Below the pieces are notes generated by a model. It saw only the letters and a program-made list of their open reading frames with translations. It was not told the DNA's origin and did no database searches. The position numbers were made by a program, and so were the translations under genes. 64,000 bases of DNA from Microbotryum silenes-acaulis (Eukaryota > Basidiomycota > Microbotryomycetes > Microbotryales > Microbotryaceae), in the NCBI GenBank assembly GCA_003665825.1, contig QPFY01000024.1:1-64000 (forward strand), in the 5' to 3' direction. Positions 35,022 through 46,558 of this stretch are shown here, piece by piece. Position 1 is the first letter of the stretch; the number at the start of each line of letters is the position of its first letter.

Positions 35022-35930
35022 CTACGAATCCCCAAATCCTGAGATGACTAAGATGATACAACTCGCCAACGCCAGCCCACAAATCGCCCACGTCGTGAGC
35101 GTCGATGCTCTTCCGGCGTAGACGAAGCCCGTTCGTCGTCGATATTTGTCGTCGACGCTAAGTGTGTCGTGGATGCCCACAAAAAGAGACGAGAAAGCAG
35201 CGATGAAGAAGAGGATACTGAGCTGTCGGTCGTTGGTCGGGACAGGGTAGCGGAGATCTTTAATGAGCATACGTGTTCATTCGTGCGGCTCAGAGGTACC
35301 CGCTTTCCCGAAAAATGACGTACCGGAACTGCGGCATTTAAAGCGAATTGAGGGACTTCTTTCACACCTCCTAGCGAGAGGTGCAGTAGGATCGCGGCCG
35401 AGATAATGCTCAAAACGGAGCTGAGTTTGATCCAAGAGAGAAAGTTTCGTTCGCGAGCTGTAAGAAGATCCGGGAAGGTGAGATCGGGATTCGCGAAGGT
35501 AGCAAAGGAAGCTGAGGTGGGCTCACCGAGATAATCTCGCGCTATCCTCAGGAAACAAGAAGAGTGTTTTCAGCTTCAACCTCCTGTCCAGTCTTTCCTC
35601 TTGCGCCGACTCACCGGTCGACCCCTCGTTCGGAATCAGCCTAGTCCCACCATAGTACGCGTCCACTCCGCAAAGATACCTCGCCCGATGATCCTCATCC
35701 TCTTCTTCATCTTGTGCTTGCCCAAATCTAGGCCGTTCCGACCTCGCATCGTCACTATCGTCCTCGTCGCTCGCTATGGCTTCTTCAGTGCGATCGCGTG
35801 ATCCTCCCGACGTCGAGGCAATCGGCGCAGCAAGCCAAGTGTGAGCGAGTATGGGTCCGTTCCCATGATTCGAGGACGTTGTGTTGGGAACGGAGTGGAC
35901 GTGGGCATCCATCGGGTCCGAGAGCGACAT
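35022..35930 (-). CDS. DUF202-domain small membrane protein
   Basis: Fungal relative of the DUF202/YidH family, short three-helix membrane proteins also found as the C-terminal part of vacuolar transporter chaperone proteins. The family motif is visible on the minus strand at about 35400-35455: RDYLARERNFLSWIKL, followed by helix 1 (VLSIISAAILLHLSLG). Helix 2 (LSILFFIAAFSSLFVGI) and helix 3 (TTWAICGLALASCIILVI) are in the terminal exon 35022-35257. The N-terminal exon starting at 35930 encodes an acidic, disordered head with DEEEDEDHRARYLCG. Two joins are unclear. The best link from helix 1 to the last exon uses a GTGTGA donor at 35367. The link from the acidic head to RDYLA needs an intron I could not place in frame. 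Function unknown. Confidence 0.7.
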
Positions 35931-36751
35931 TTCGTTGAACGATCGCTGAGGAATGTTCGCGGGGCAAACGTGGCTACTACGACACGGTCCGCGTGGCGGG
36001 CGTACTGCGCCAGCTGGCGTCGCCTCGCGCGGTCGATCACGCGATCACGTGCGACAATCAGTGCGCGGGTCCGTGAAGGGAGAGGCGTGTTTCATTATCC
36101 GTCGACCCGGCCATTAGAGAGGCGCCGCCGCAGCAAGGGATGGCCACGGAAGGGTCAAGCTAATCAGCATATGGGCCGCGCAATTGCAGCTATTTCATTT
36201 TTCCAACGTCCAATTTGATGATCCAACTGAGGGGAGCGTGTCTCTGGGCTTCAGCTACTTGCAGCTGGTATACCACCGGCGGTCCACTGAGCCTTGTGTC
36301 CAGTAAGCTCTCCTTATGAAACCCTTCTGCGAATCTATACATTTTTCTTTCTGGGATCCATATGGAATGTAAAATATTATAGCATCAGTTCACCAGCTGC
36401 TGTTATGAAACAGTGTGGTTTCACTCCGAGGAGCTCGCTCTAGTAGGGAGCCGTGGCGGGGGATTGCAGTGACGGCGAGACGGTGGTTGGGTCCTTTCAA
36501 ACCGAAGCTCGCGTTTCGTCGAGCTCTGACAGGGCCCAGTGCACGCAATGAATTTTAATGATGCTCATCGAGCGAAGACTCGACTGCGCGCAGTTGACCA
36601 TCAGGATATTCATACGACGTCATTGCCCAAAGTGGTAATCTACCTGTGGTGCGAGTTCGTTTAACGGCCAACGTGGCCCACGGGCGACGTCATTGCTGAT
36701 CCAAAACAGAATTTAGTCAAAGCCAGAACCTTTACCAGATAAGATAAGCAC
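35931..36751. other. intergenic region, upstream of DUF202 gene and downstream of asparaginase
   Basis: About 0.8 kb with no supported gene; frames here are shadows without family signal. It holds the DUF202 promoter and the asparaginase 3' end. An AT-richer part lies near 36330-36400. Confidence 0.45.
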
Positions 36752-39020
36752 CTACTCCACGAACTTTCTCAGGGCGGCCTCGGCCCTTTGCAACTCCTGT
36801 GCATCGGCAGCGCGTTCCCACAACTTCCGCGCGATCCCATCGTCCCTCTTCCAAGCCCTCGCAATCTCCACCCCGACATCTCCCCGTTCGATTTCGACTT
36901 CTCCGAGGTGCGCCCCGGCATTCCTCAACGACTCGACGATTCTCAACAGGTTCGAGTCATTCGTCGTTTCCGATGCGGTCGCACGAGCCGCGTAAAACAG
37001 AGCCGAATGGGAGAGTTGATCGCGAAGATGGACCGAGGCACCGCTTGCTAGTAGAAGATCAACGTTGTGCGCTTGTCCCGCGATGACGGCGATGTGTAAC
37101 GGGGTCTGGAGGATTGGCGTCGACGGTTCATTGAGGAGGGCGATGACTTTGGTCGGAGAAGCTGCCACGGCGGCTCCTGAGACGGGCACCTCCTTTCGGT
37201 CCTTCTCGAACGAGGAGGCGTCGGAATCGAGCGACGAGATGAGCTGGTCGAGTAGGGAATCCGGCCGAGCGGCTGCTTGACCAAGAAGGTAAGGCAAGAT
37301 GGCTTTCTCAGCCGCTTCGGCGCCGCGCAGGTTGGCTGGCCAAGGTCGATCAAGGTCTTCGGGCAATGGATCATCGGCGGTAGAATGCAAGGTCAAGGTC
37401 AAGTGACTCTTGGTTGAGGGTGAGGTCGTGACGCCCTTGGCGGGGACCGAGCAGTCGAGGACGCGGGAGAATAAGGTCCGCAGCCGGTCACCGGCAGGTA
37501 CGGGCGAGGAGTAGGTAGGAGCAGGCGAGTGGACGGTCAGTTCGCCCCGCAGCGAATGTCCCATCAGCTTTCGCACTTGAGCTGGCGTAAGGTCCGGTTT
37601 GGAAAGCAGGTAGGCGAGTTTGGCGAGTGCACATTCGACCGTCATGTCCGCTCCTCCCGCAATACCGACGCTGCATGGGAAGAGTTTCGAGTCAGTCTCT
37701 AAGAACGTAGAGCTCGGCCGCAGAATACTTACGCCACCAGTGCCCGACCCGTCTCATATATCTCTGATACACTCCCGATTGCGCATTGCGATACGTTGAC
37801 GATCACCACCCCTCGATCCGCGGCCTCGCGGAACGCGGACAGAAGGTCTTCCCGCCGCGGCGCATTCCCAGCGCCGTAAGACTCGAGCACAACCCCCTTG
37901 ATCTCGGGGCCAAGGAAGGCGCGGATCGCTTTCCCAGTGATTCCCGGGAAGATTCGTAGCGTGGCTATTTGGGGCAGGATCTACCATCAGCTATGAGCTT
38001 CAGCAAGCGGCGAACAACCAGGTCGGACTGACCAACATCGGCTGAGAGCGACTTGTGGGCTCTGAAAGGTCGCAGGCCCGGCCGGAGTACTTCGTTCCAT
38101 ACGACGTCTGGTGGATATGTCGACCAGTTTAGCCTACGCACCACTCTTCACGGTGCGCGAATATCGTCCAACCTACCGATTCCCGTTCCGACGGATGCCA
38201 GAGGCGCAAGGTTTGCACTCTCAAAAGCACCAAACTCTTCCGAAGAAGCCTTGACAGATCGATTGCCGCGAAGTAGATGATTGTCAAAGAAGACACACAC
38301 CTCGGGTATCCGATAGTGCCCCGCGATGATCAAGGAGCCGAGCAAGTTGTCGATCGCATCGGTGAACAGCTCGGACAAGGGGATCTGGGCACCCGTCAGA
38401 ATGACAGTCTTGCCCAGGTCTTCGAGGAGGAACGAGAGGGCTGACGCACTGTACGACATGGTATCTGTGCCGTGCAGGATGACGAATGCATCAAACGTCT
38501 TGTAGTTGGCTTCAATGTCCCCAGCCATGCGGATATAGTCCGACAGCTCCACCTCGGAGCTGTCGATCAATTTATGGTATTCGTAGATGGCATAACGGAT
38601 CCGCTTGCCTTGAGCGGTCCGAGGAGTGACAAGCGATGGTAGATTGAGAGGGCCTTCGGGTGTATGCACCGTCATCGTCGCCAACAGATCATGTTCTCCG
38701 GGCGCAGAAATTCCCGGTAATCGGGGTGAGCTCGATCCACTCGGCGGTTTCGACCCATTCGTCGAAAGCCACGACGAGTAGGCGCTGACGCTCTGCGAGT
38801 TGGCGAACACAGAGTCCTGATGAGGGTCGTGGAATCGAGCCTGTGACCGAAGACTGTAAATCCATCAACCGGGCCCAGACAATTGTTCGTCAGCCTGAGG
38901 CCTCGCGGAAGAGACTAGATCCGACGGCACCGAACGGACTTGGAAGCAAGAAAGCCAGCATGTGGGGCATAACCTCCTTCCTTGGTCTTGAGCATCCCGA
39001 TCGTCCCTCCTGTATGATCG
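36752..39020 (-). CDS. type I L-asparaginase with C-terminal ankyrin repeats (ASPG-like)
   Basis: Hydrolyses asparagine to aspartate and ammonia; the domain order matches the mammalian 60-kDa ASPG. Transcript-order exons: about 38940-39020, 38177-38853, 38033-38107, 37733-37964, 36752-37670, plus an N-terminal exon I cannot place. The first catalytic threonine is in HTGGTIGM and the second in HGTDTMSYSASAL, with LTGAQIPLSE as the Lys-side loop variant. Then LASVGTGIDVVWN, LRIFPGIT, GVVLESYGAGNAP, and ALVAVGIAGGADMTVECALAKLAYLL closing the asparaginase fold. The last about 170 residues carry ankyrin repeats, the clearest being TPLHIAVIAGQAHNVDLLL. A Ser/Pro insert (about 25 residues) sits after FANSQSVSAY. 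The usual beta-strand before TGGT (VLVIY) is not found in the adjacent sequence, so the 5' end of the model is incomplete. Confidence 0.88.
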
Positions 39021-40208
39021 TGGAAACTTTGTCAACATGTAGTAGCCGTCTCGCCAAGACCTTGCAAGCTGTCGGACACTCTGCAACTCACTGTGGGCAG
39101 GAGCGAAGCCTGCGGTCAGCTATCGAGGTGCAAAGGCTACATAGGGACATCTCCGGACAGGCCTACCCTGTGTACAATACGAGTACTCGTGCCTCATCCT
39201 GACTCGCCATTGTGTCCAAGTCCCCCGGCCGCGACGGATTGCGATGTCGAGCCGAGCGGAGTCGAACCCATGGCGGTTGGTCGGCGCAATCCGGCATATG
39301 TCGGAAATCAAATCCTGCTTTTCACCCTGTGCCACTGCAGTGCAGTGCAGTGGCCCAATACCGATGCACACCAGCGCAGCCCGCAAATTAAAGCAGGCTT
39401 GGAACAGTCCCAAAAACTCATATATCCGGTTAGGTTTAGGTAAAGATGTTGCTGGTTAGAACAATCGCCCAAGTAATCGATCGTCGATTATCGGCGATCT
39501 GCCAGCGCCTCACTGCCACTCTGCGCCTGGCACCGAAGTCCTTCCCGGCCACGAGTTCCAGGCTTCCAGCCGGCCTCAGCCGGCATTTCTCGCAGCCTTT
39601 TGGCCTGGAATCCGTTGGGTCAAGACGAGCATCTTACCATGTAACCGATATAGTACATGCATGCATTGGAATTCGACAAGGCTTGTTAACAGCCTAACAG
39701 GGGCGCGGCTCGCAAGTCGCAACCGCGTGCTCGCAAACTGGCCTCGCCAGGCCCACGGCGCGGCGCGTGTCGCGAGCAACGCGGCGCGTGTCGCGAGCAA
39801 CGCGTCGCGTCGCGCGTGCATGGCCGTTGTCAGTCAGTCCCACTTTGCCAAGTGGGCTAGGCTTGCGCAATGAAGAAGGCGCGTATTTTGATATTCTACG
39901 TGCCTACTGGGGCTTGCATAACAAATTTGGCAATTCTTATGACAATAGCACCAGTGGTGTAACTTTATGCGCCTGTCGTCGGGTTCAGAGTCGCGTATGG
40001 CAGCGGATCTAGCTGCACCCGGGCCCCACACTCCGGGTTCGTCTCCACTATACTATACTTAGTACCCTTCTCTCCTCGTCCTTGCGCATCGAAACACCCT
40101 TTCAACCCGACTCCTCTCGCACTCTTGCTGAACGAAACACCATCCGATCCATACCGACACCTGCAGTCTCGTATCATAATACCCAAACACTTGAACACCT
40201 CCCCCACC
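39021..40208. other. intergenic region with short repeats and a tRNA-like minus-strand segment
   Basis: About 1.2 kb. Probable 5' end of the asparaginase gene near 39040-39160. On the minus strand a GGTTCGACTCC (B-box consensus, 39258-39268) lies about 55 nt downstream of an A-box-like TGGCACAGGGT (39324-39334), but the arms do not fold into a good tRNA. Nearby are CTGCA/GTGCA repeats (39335-39352) and a tandem 21-bp repeat (listed separately). The promoter of the cysteine-rich protein lies at the right. Confidence 0.4.
39760..39801. repeat. exact tandem duplication of a 21-bp GC-rich unit
   Basis: Two adjacent identical 21-bp copies (39760-39780 and 39781-39801), starting GCGGCGCGTG and ending CGAGCAAC, followed by partial CGTCGCG words. 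The pattern is that of a young slippage duplication. Confidence 0.9.
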
Positions 40209-41477
40209 ATGATGATGATTTACGGCGCACTCAGCCTTGCTGTGATCTCGCTCGCGTCGACGGTCTCCGCCGCGGCTGCCAGCTCCGAGGGAAACCAGAC
40301 CTGGACCGGCCAAGTGGGCTACGGACGATTCCCCTGCGGCGTCAAGACCTCATCAAGTGGATGGGTTAGGAATCAAACCATGTGCAAGTACTCACTCCTC
40401 GTGTCTCCGTAAGTTCGGCTCCGCGCCCGAGCCAGGAAACACCCCATCGACGAAGACTGATCCCCTTGCGTTATTACCAGCGGGGCGAATACCAACAATA
40501 CCGCGGGGAATCAAGGTGACGGTCGCAAACCCAAATCTTCCAAGTGCACGGCCGACGGCAACGGCCACTGGTACTGCGGCATTGCCAACGCGATGTAAGC
40601 CCGATTGGATAACGCTCCTCAGTTCGCTGAGGGCCAGTGAGCACTCTCAGATCCGATCCGGCAACTGACTACTTGCGGCCGATCGAATTTTCTCTGTAGA
40701 TGCTCAACGGACAGCAACTGCGACAATGGCAAATGCGTCAAGGGAATTTGCATGTGAGTAAAGGCCCAGGTGCTACTTGTATCTGTTCAAGCGCTGACTG
40801 CATCAGCACGCCGCACGTCAAATAGGGGTGGTTTCGATGTCAAGTGCGGCGGCGACGAGTGAGTCTCGTCGTTGAGCATCCTCCTTGCGAACTGCAAGCC
40901 TTTGACCTCTGTGCTGATCCATGTTCCACAACCCATATCTCTACAGCACCAAGTGCTCCGGCGACCTTTACTGCAACGCGGCCGATTACTCCAAAACGAG
41001 TTCGGGCACCTGTGGTGGCCGCGGTGCTTTCTGCCAGGCAAGGCGGCTCACGTAGATTGCATTTTCAGAAGTCACTTGATTGACGATCTTCACCGTCATT
41101 TGGTTCGTTCAGGATTACACCACCGGCAGCACGAACTACACGGCAGTGTCGAATTACAAGATCTGGAATGCCAGCTGCAAAAGCGGATACTGCAACACCA
41201 TGACGGGCAATTGCGACACGCACAAGAAGCTCGGACAGGTCTGCAAATCGGATTCCGCATTCGTGAGTGATATAAGTGATCTCCGACTATGCGATTTTCG
41301 ATATTCTCACTGAAGCACTTCGCCTTTTTTGTTGCCCAGGCTTGTGAGACCGGCCTCGAGTGCGTCAAGAACAAGTGCGCCAAGTCCAAGAAGTCGAAGA
41401 GGGCAAAGCGAAACACTCTGTCCAAAGAGGTTCATCACCCAGCCGTTGTCGAGTCCCACCGACGAAGCAAAGGTTAG
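40209..41477 (+). CDS. secreted cysteine-rich protein with Dickkopf-like motif
   Basis: Predicted 252-residue secreted protein from seven exons: 40209-40387, 40481-40594, 40700-40753, 40826-40858, 40947-41037, 41113-41262, 41340-41477; the total is a multiple of three. It begins with a clear signal peptide (hydrophobic, ending near TVSA). About twenty cysteines follow in irregular short spacing, including CSTDSNCDNGKCVKGIC, the type of motif seen in fungal small secreted proteins and compared with Dickkopf N-terminal domains. Several N-x-S/T sites occur. The C terminus changes to a strongly basic tail (KKSKRAKR) without cysteines. Intron 5 (41038-41112) has a GC donor. No enzymatic motif is present; a cell-wall or effector-like role is speculation. 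The adjacent secreted protease is on the same strand. Confidence 0.8.
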
Positions 41478-42208
41478 ATTCAAACAAGACGTCTCTCGTA
41501 GCTGAGCCGGCTAAGCTTCCGTTGCCTCGGCGAGACGGCGTACTCAAGTGACCAATGTGTCACCGGCTCGTCCATACCTCCAAAGTTTATTATATTATCT
41601 GGTGTGTTGGCCTCATTCTGTCTAGGTGTGTCTTCGTTGGAAGAGCGTGGGGCTATGTATGATGGCTTGAGCACCACAGTAGGAGTGCGAATTTCGAGCC
41701 CCTAACGCTGCACGTTGTGCTGTCGGTGAAACGAAGTACCTACTTCAACAAATTTGCTCGATATAGGACTCCACTTGTGTGATTCGCTGGGGCCTAAGCA
41801 CCTGTGCTTTGAGCTTCGGGTGGGTCCCTCGGCACGACGACCGCAGTGAGATGTTCGGAATCAAAAGAAGATCTTCCTTGCCAAGCAACTGCAGGATCGT
41901 CTAATTGCCTCTGGAGCCGGAGATTGCTGCCCGCCAGCGCCTGCCACTGGCACTGGTCACCACTGGGCAGGCTCGACTCCGTTGATGCTCGGCCTGCCTC
42001 CACGTCCTCTCACGTCCACTCAGTTCTCGACTCTACTACAGCTGAACAGCTACCCGTGTCTCGCTTCCTCCGCCACTCGTTACCGCCTCGGACTCGGCTC
42101 CGTCGGACACCGTTCAGATTTAACTTTAAGCACCCCCCCCTGGCACGCGTCGCGCTGCGCTCAACCTTTTCCCAGCCTCCCTCCCCGTCTCGCTCCACGC
42201 GCCTGAAT
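41478..42208. other. intergenic region before aspartic protease
   Basis: About 730 bp. The last 150 bp are pyrimidine-rich (CTCGACTC, CCTCCCTCCCCG), typical of a fungal leader. No gene is supported. Confidence 0.5.
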
Positions 42209-43947
42209 ATGATCGACCCGTCGCCTGGACTGCTCATCATCCTAACTTTACTCGGTCTCGTCCAAGCGGCCCCACACTCTCTAACCCAATCGCAACCCAC
42301 GACGAACGTGCTCTTGGAACGAGCCACCGCTCGTATCAAGAATACTGATGGATCAGTCGCCCTCGATCGACTGCAACGCGAATTCGCGCTCTTGTCGAAG
42401 TGAGTGCCGGAGCGGAGGGTCCGAGCGGCAAGCACCGAGGAGGCTGCTTCGAGCAGCGAGCCTGGCCATTCGAAGACGTGCTTGGATCACACAAGTCTCA
42501 TGTCCTGACTGAACTCCTTCTCACACTACAGTAAATACGAACGCGTCTGTCATCATCCCCAATTCGCTTGCTGTGCTTCGCGCGCCGATTTTTCCCATTA
42601 CCGAGACCCTGACGACCCCGCGCCTCTTCCATAGAATCTGAACAACCTCAACAACATGGAATCAGTCAGGGACGTGAATGCGACTGCGAATAGGATGCAA
42701 AAACGTGCAGCTCAGTCACTGAGCATGCCGAGCGAGGGCATTTGGACTGGACCCGTATACATTGGGACGCCGGCGAAAAAATTCAGCATCTACTTCGACA
42801 CCGGTAGTGCCGATATGACCCTCGCTTCAAACAAGTGCCCTAATTCAAGCTGTGGATCCAAGACTCGGTACAACGTCGGCCAAAGTTCGACGGGAAAGTC
42901 AACGGGTGGACAGGTCGAGACGAACTATGTCGATGGTACGACGACGGAAGGGAGCGTCGTGACCGATACGGTCGAGGTAGGAGGCATCAGCGTCACCAAA
43001 CAAGCGATTATCTCGTCGACGTCCATGTCAAAGACCGTCAAGGGCTTGCCAAGTGATGGACTGTAAGTAGGAGCTTCTAAAGCTTCATATCTTTCTTTCT
43101 CCAGGCTCGAGGCTGACCTCTAAAGTCTGTACCTACTCCGATTCGCCAACACAGCTTGGGACTCGCCTTCTCCGAGCTTTCTGCGTCGGGTCTAACGACC
43201 CTACCTTGGACGCAATACGCCCAAGACACGACCCACAGTCGCTTCGGACTTCGACTGTCGAATACCGCCGGTGCTTCATCGATCACATTCGGTGGCATCA
43301 GTCCGAACCATATTTTGGGCGACTTGACGTGGTACAAAGTCGGCAAGACGAAGGGCGCTTGGTCGTACACGTATTGGCAGGTGGCAAACAGTGCGTTCCA
43401 ACAAATACACACCACATACTCGGCAGTAACCGTACTGACTAGATCTATTTCTCCGACCACACAGGTGCCGCCTACATCAACAATAAAGTCGTATCCACCT
43501 CGCGAGTACAATACATCCTCGACTCGGGTACGACCCTCATCGTCGCCCCTCTCGACGGCGCCAAGAAATTCTGGGCCAAAGTCCCCGGTTCGAAGAAACA
43601 CGACTCGCAATCGTGGACCTACCCTTGTAAGAACGCGCCCAAGGTCGGGTTCGTACTCGGAGGTACAGGACGACAATGGATGGTGTCTGCGTCGAGTCAG
43701 TGTTTCCACCGTCCGCGCCGAAACTTCTTTCTTACATACGAACTAATCTAATCATCCTCCGCGAAACCCCTTCATAGCCTTTAACCTCGGACACGTGAGC
43801 GGTGACACGACTCGATGCCTCGGCGCAGTAGTCGGAATGGACCTCGGACTAGGATCGGCATGGATTCTGGGCGATTCGTTCTTGACCGGCGTGTACGCTG
43901 CTTTCGACGTCAAAAACCGTCTCATTGGGCTTGCGGACCCCAAGTGA
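42209..43947 (+). CDS. secreted pepsin-type aspartic protease (A1)
   Basis: Acid endoprotease of the pepsin family, made as a preproprotein. 422 residues from six exons: 42209-42399, 42532-42544, 42635-43062, 43155-43390, 43465-43695, 43778-43947. A signal peptide (LLIILTLLGLVQA) and a propeptide with a probable dibasic KR end (QKRAAQ) precede the mature enzyme. The first catalytic site is DTGS (about residue 123) in FDTGSADMTLAS. The second is DSGT (about 309) in YILDSGTTLIVAPL. The closing WILGDSFLTGVYAAFD motif is present. Where most pepsins have W after DTGS-S/A, here it is ADM. Exon 2 is only 13 nt; it is needed to keep the frame between the propeptide and the mature part. No GPI tail is visible, so free secretion is likely. 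Confidence 0.9.
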
Positions 43948-44097
43948 TTCGAGATCGATAGTCTCGGCTTAGAATACCCCTGATGAACGAGGATACCTTT
44001 TGGACAATGTGTACCGGTCGTGGTACTGTAGAACATACTGTACAACATGAAAATGCATAGCACACGGACGTAAATCCCAGACAACACCTCCAGCCTT
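43948..44097. terminator. short convergent 3' region
   Basis: The stop codons of the aspartic protease and of Orc5 face each other 150 bp apart. The 3' ends of both transcripts must lie or overlap here. An AT-rich stretch with TACTGTACAACATGAAAATG is at about 44030-44055. Confidence 0.4.
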
Positions 44098-46558
44098 CTA
44101 GATTTCGGTCTGATGCAACCTCGTTTTCCAATCCTTCATCCCACAACTCCTCGCCAACATATCCACCGTCTCAAACCCGACTCTACACCTCAGCTTGACC
44201 CCATCCAAAACTTTATCCTGCGCCGAGACGCGTTGCAACAGACGCAGGTTGATCAATGTCGCGACTTGCATCTGCACGTCGATTGTAGAAGAGATGGAAG
44301 GGTCGTCCACGAGGGCTTCGAAGATGGCTAAGAGGCGTTCGAGAGGGAAGGCCTTGCCTCCTGACTCCAAAGAAGTGATGTGTGCCTGAATAGGAAGGGG
44401 GGATATGCATCAGTCTCGAAGTCTCAATCTTGGTGCTCGACCATCGGGATTTCTTCACCTTTGTGGGACTATTCCCCACCCTGAATTTCTTGATTTGTCT
44501 CCATTTCTTCCCCTTCCGGGCAATCCCTTCATCAACCTTGACGAAAACCCTCACATCACTTTTAGGCGGATTGAAAGCCGCATAGAAGCTAGCGAGAATC
44601 AACATCCTCGCGACAAACGGTAAGGAATTGGCCAAAGTTTGATCAGCTTTGGTCTCGACTTCGGCCGAGGTGAGTGGTCTTGAAGCGGCGAGGTTCATTG
44701 CTTTGGCTCGTTTGGCGAGTGGGGTCGTTGCAGCGGCCGCGCAGAAGAGGCTGTGGGATGGGATGGAGTCGTTCAGAGTACTGGCGGAAGTGGATGCAGC
44801 CGGCCGGATAGGGGAAGCGACCGAGGATGAAGGGCTCGGGAGGTAATTCGGGCGAGCAGGCAAGTCCGGGATCGAGCCGACGAACCCACGCATCGTCGTC
44901 TTTGTGGGGGTCGAGGCGTTCTTCTTCTTCGGTGAACCGAGTCCTTCTGCCACGTAGGATGATTGACGAGGCGCTCCGTGTCGCTCGTATTCACGTGCAA
45001 ACTCGGCTTTCATAAGTGAGGTCAATGTCGAGATCTGATTCGGATTGGCCGGCACTACAGGACGGAAGTGGCTGGCTCAGCTTTTATGTCCTCAAGAAAA
45101 GCCTTCATCGACGAGACGGCTACGTACGACTACCCTGATCTAGACAATCCAACCAGCTCGGCCAGAATTTGGCTGCCAAATGGGCGAAATCGTTGACTTC
45201 GGTGTAGGTGTTGCTGAAGATTGACCATAACACTTGTACGAGGGAGCGGAAAAGGGACACGGTCTCGTCGGTTGTCATGGGTGAGAAAGCGGGCTGGGTC
45301 GCGGCAAATCGTGCAGTGAGTAATGCGACGATGCCTTCTCCTGGAGCGTTCTTGTTCGACGCATCTGGAGTGAAGACAAGAAGCTCGATCAGCGGAGGTC
45401 AATTTGTCTCGCCGAGCTTGCCCGGGTCTGACCTAAATTGCCTCGGCCTAAGTCGGGGAAGACGAGCAACTGGGGTTCGACGTTGCCCACCATGGAGTCT
45501 CGTAGCTTGGTCGGGGCCAAACTCGAGATCAAAATGGTGGAAATCGGGAGTCGGGACTGCGAAGCGTCGTCAAGACTGTGTTCAGTCACCTGTGATCGTA
45601 GTGCGACATGTGTGAGAAAATATCTTACCAAACTGCCGACCCTCCTCATCGCATTCGAGAAGGTCATGCCCAACCCGGTTTCTTTAGGTGCACCTCCGAC
45701 CGTTCCCGCGCTTGGAAGTTCTGACAGCTTCTCAGCCTTGTCCAGTATGATGAAGCGATGCGGCGTCGCGATCGTCCTTTTCGCGTTCAGAGCAGCAAAT
45801 TCTTCGGCATCCGAGTCGTCGTCGTCACGGTCTGCATTGGGTCGAGATCGCTTCTTGGGTGCTGGTTGAGGATCTTGTTCCTTTCCTAGTGAACATATGG
45901 TAGAGAGGGAGACGAAAAAGTGTTCGAGCGTGTCGCGTATAGGCGCGATGGCAGATTTAGGAGGTGCTTTCGAGCGGTTCCACCGGATGACCCATTCCTC
46001 GTTCGCTTCCCCATCCACGGCTTCTTCTTCATCTTGACTCGATTCGTCTTCTGCTTGCTGCTGCTGTTGCGCTTGAAGCCTGCTGACCCTCTTGCGCTTG
46101 TTGTCTCTCCACGCTGACGCTCTGTCCTCGCTGCTTCTCTTCTTCGACGCCGCCACATCGACCTTTACAACCTCACACCCCTGATTCCTCCCATCCCAAC
46201 ACGCAACCGCTCTAGCCCTCTCATCCCACACATCCTCGTCACCCTCCCCAGCGAACCCACTAAGCTTATTCAGTACCCGATCAAAGAGCTGCCTCGTCGA
46301 ATGCAGCTGATTCAATTCGACGCTCGCGTATCGAGGGAGCAACTCCTGCACCGAAGGTTGGGCAGGGGCATGCTTGATCACCAGGCGTTGTTCGTCGAGT
46401 ATGTGGTGAATTATGGGCAGGACGAGGTGAGAGTTGGTCGGGGCGTGGATGTGTAGACAGGGTGGGGGAGCGGCCGAACAGAGTAATGACGATAAGCGCG
46501 TGACGAAGGGCTGTAGCGAGGGAAGGGACAGAAGGGTGGAAATCGCTGGGTCGGACAT
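44098..46558 (-). CDS. ORC5: origin recognition complex subunit 5
   Basis: AAA+-type subunit of the complex that marks replication origins and loads MCM. Transcript-order exons 45433-46558, 45128-45364, 44459-45054, 44098-44385 sum to 748 residues; known Orc5 proteins are about 435-480. Alignable landmarks: an N-terminal strand and Walker A position (HAPTNSHLVLPIIHHIL), VELNQLHSTRQLFDRVLNKLSG, FIILDKAEKLSEL (Walker B-like), ISTILISSL, QLLVFPDLG, WPSWLDCLDQG, and the C-terminal FVARMLILASFYAAFNPPKSDVRVF and KAFPLERLLAIFEALVDD. The Walker A GKT/S is missing. Extra length comes from a basic/acidic low-complexity insert (about 155-270) and a Ser/Ala-rich linker before the C-terminal domain. A possible 39-nt intron (VRYFLTH...) inside the first exon would not alter the frame. 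Start at MSDPAIS (46558). Confidence 0.85.

Noticed and set aside
39235..39345. tRNA gene on the minus strand
   Set aside because: B-box and A-box words are present, but the T-stem has at least two mismatches and the acceptor stem does not pair. It is kept only as a finding.
39424..39440. Telomere-like TTAGGTTTAGG word
   Set aside because: A single occurrence within chromosomal genes; no array.
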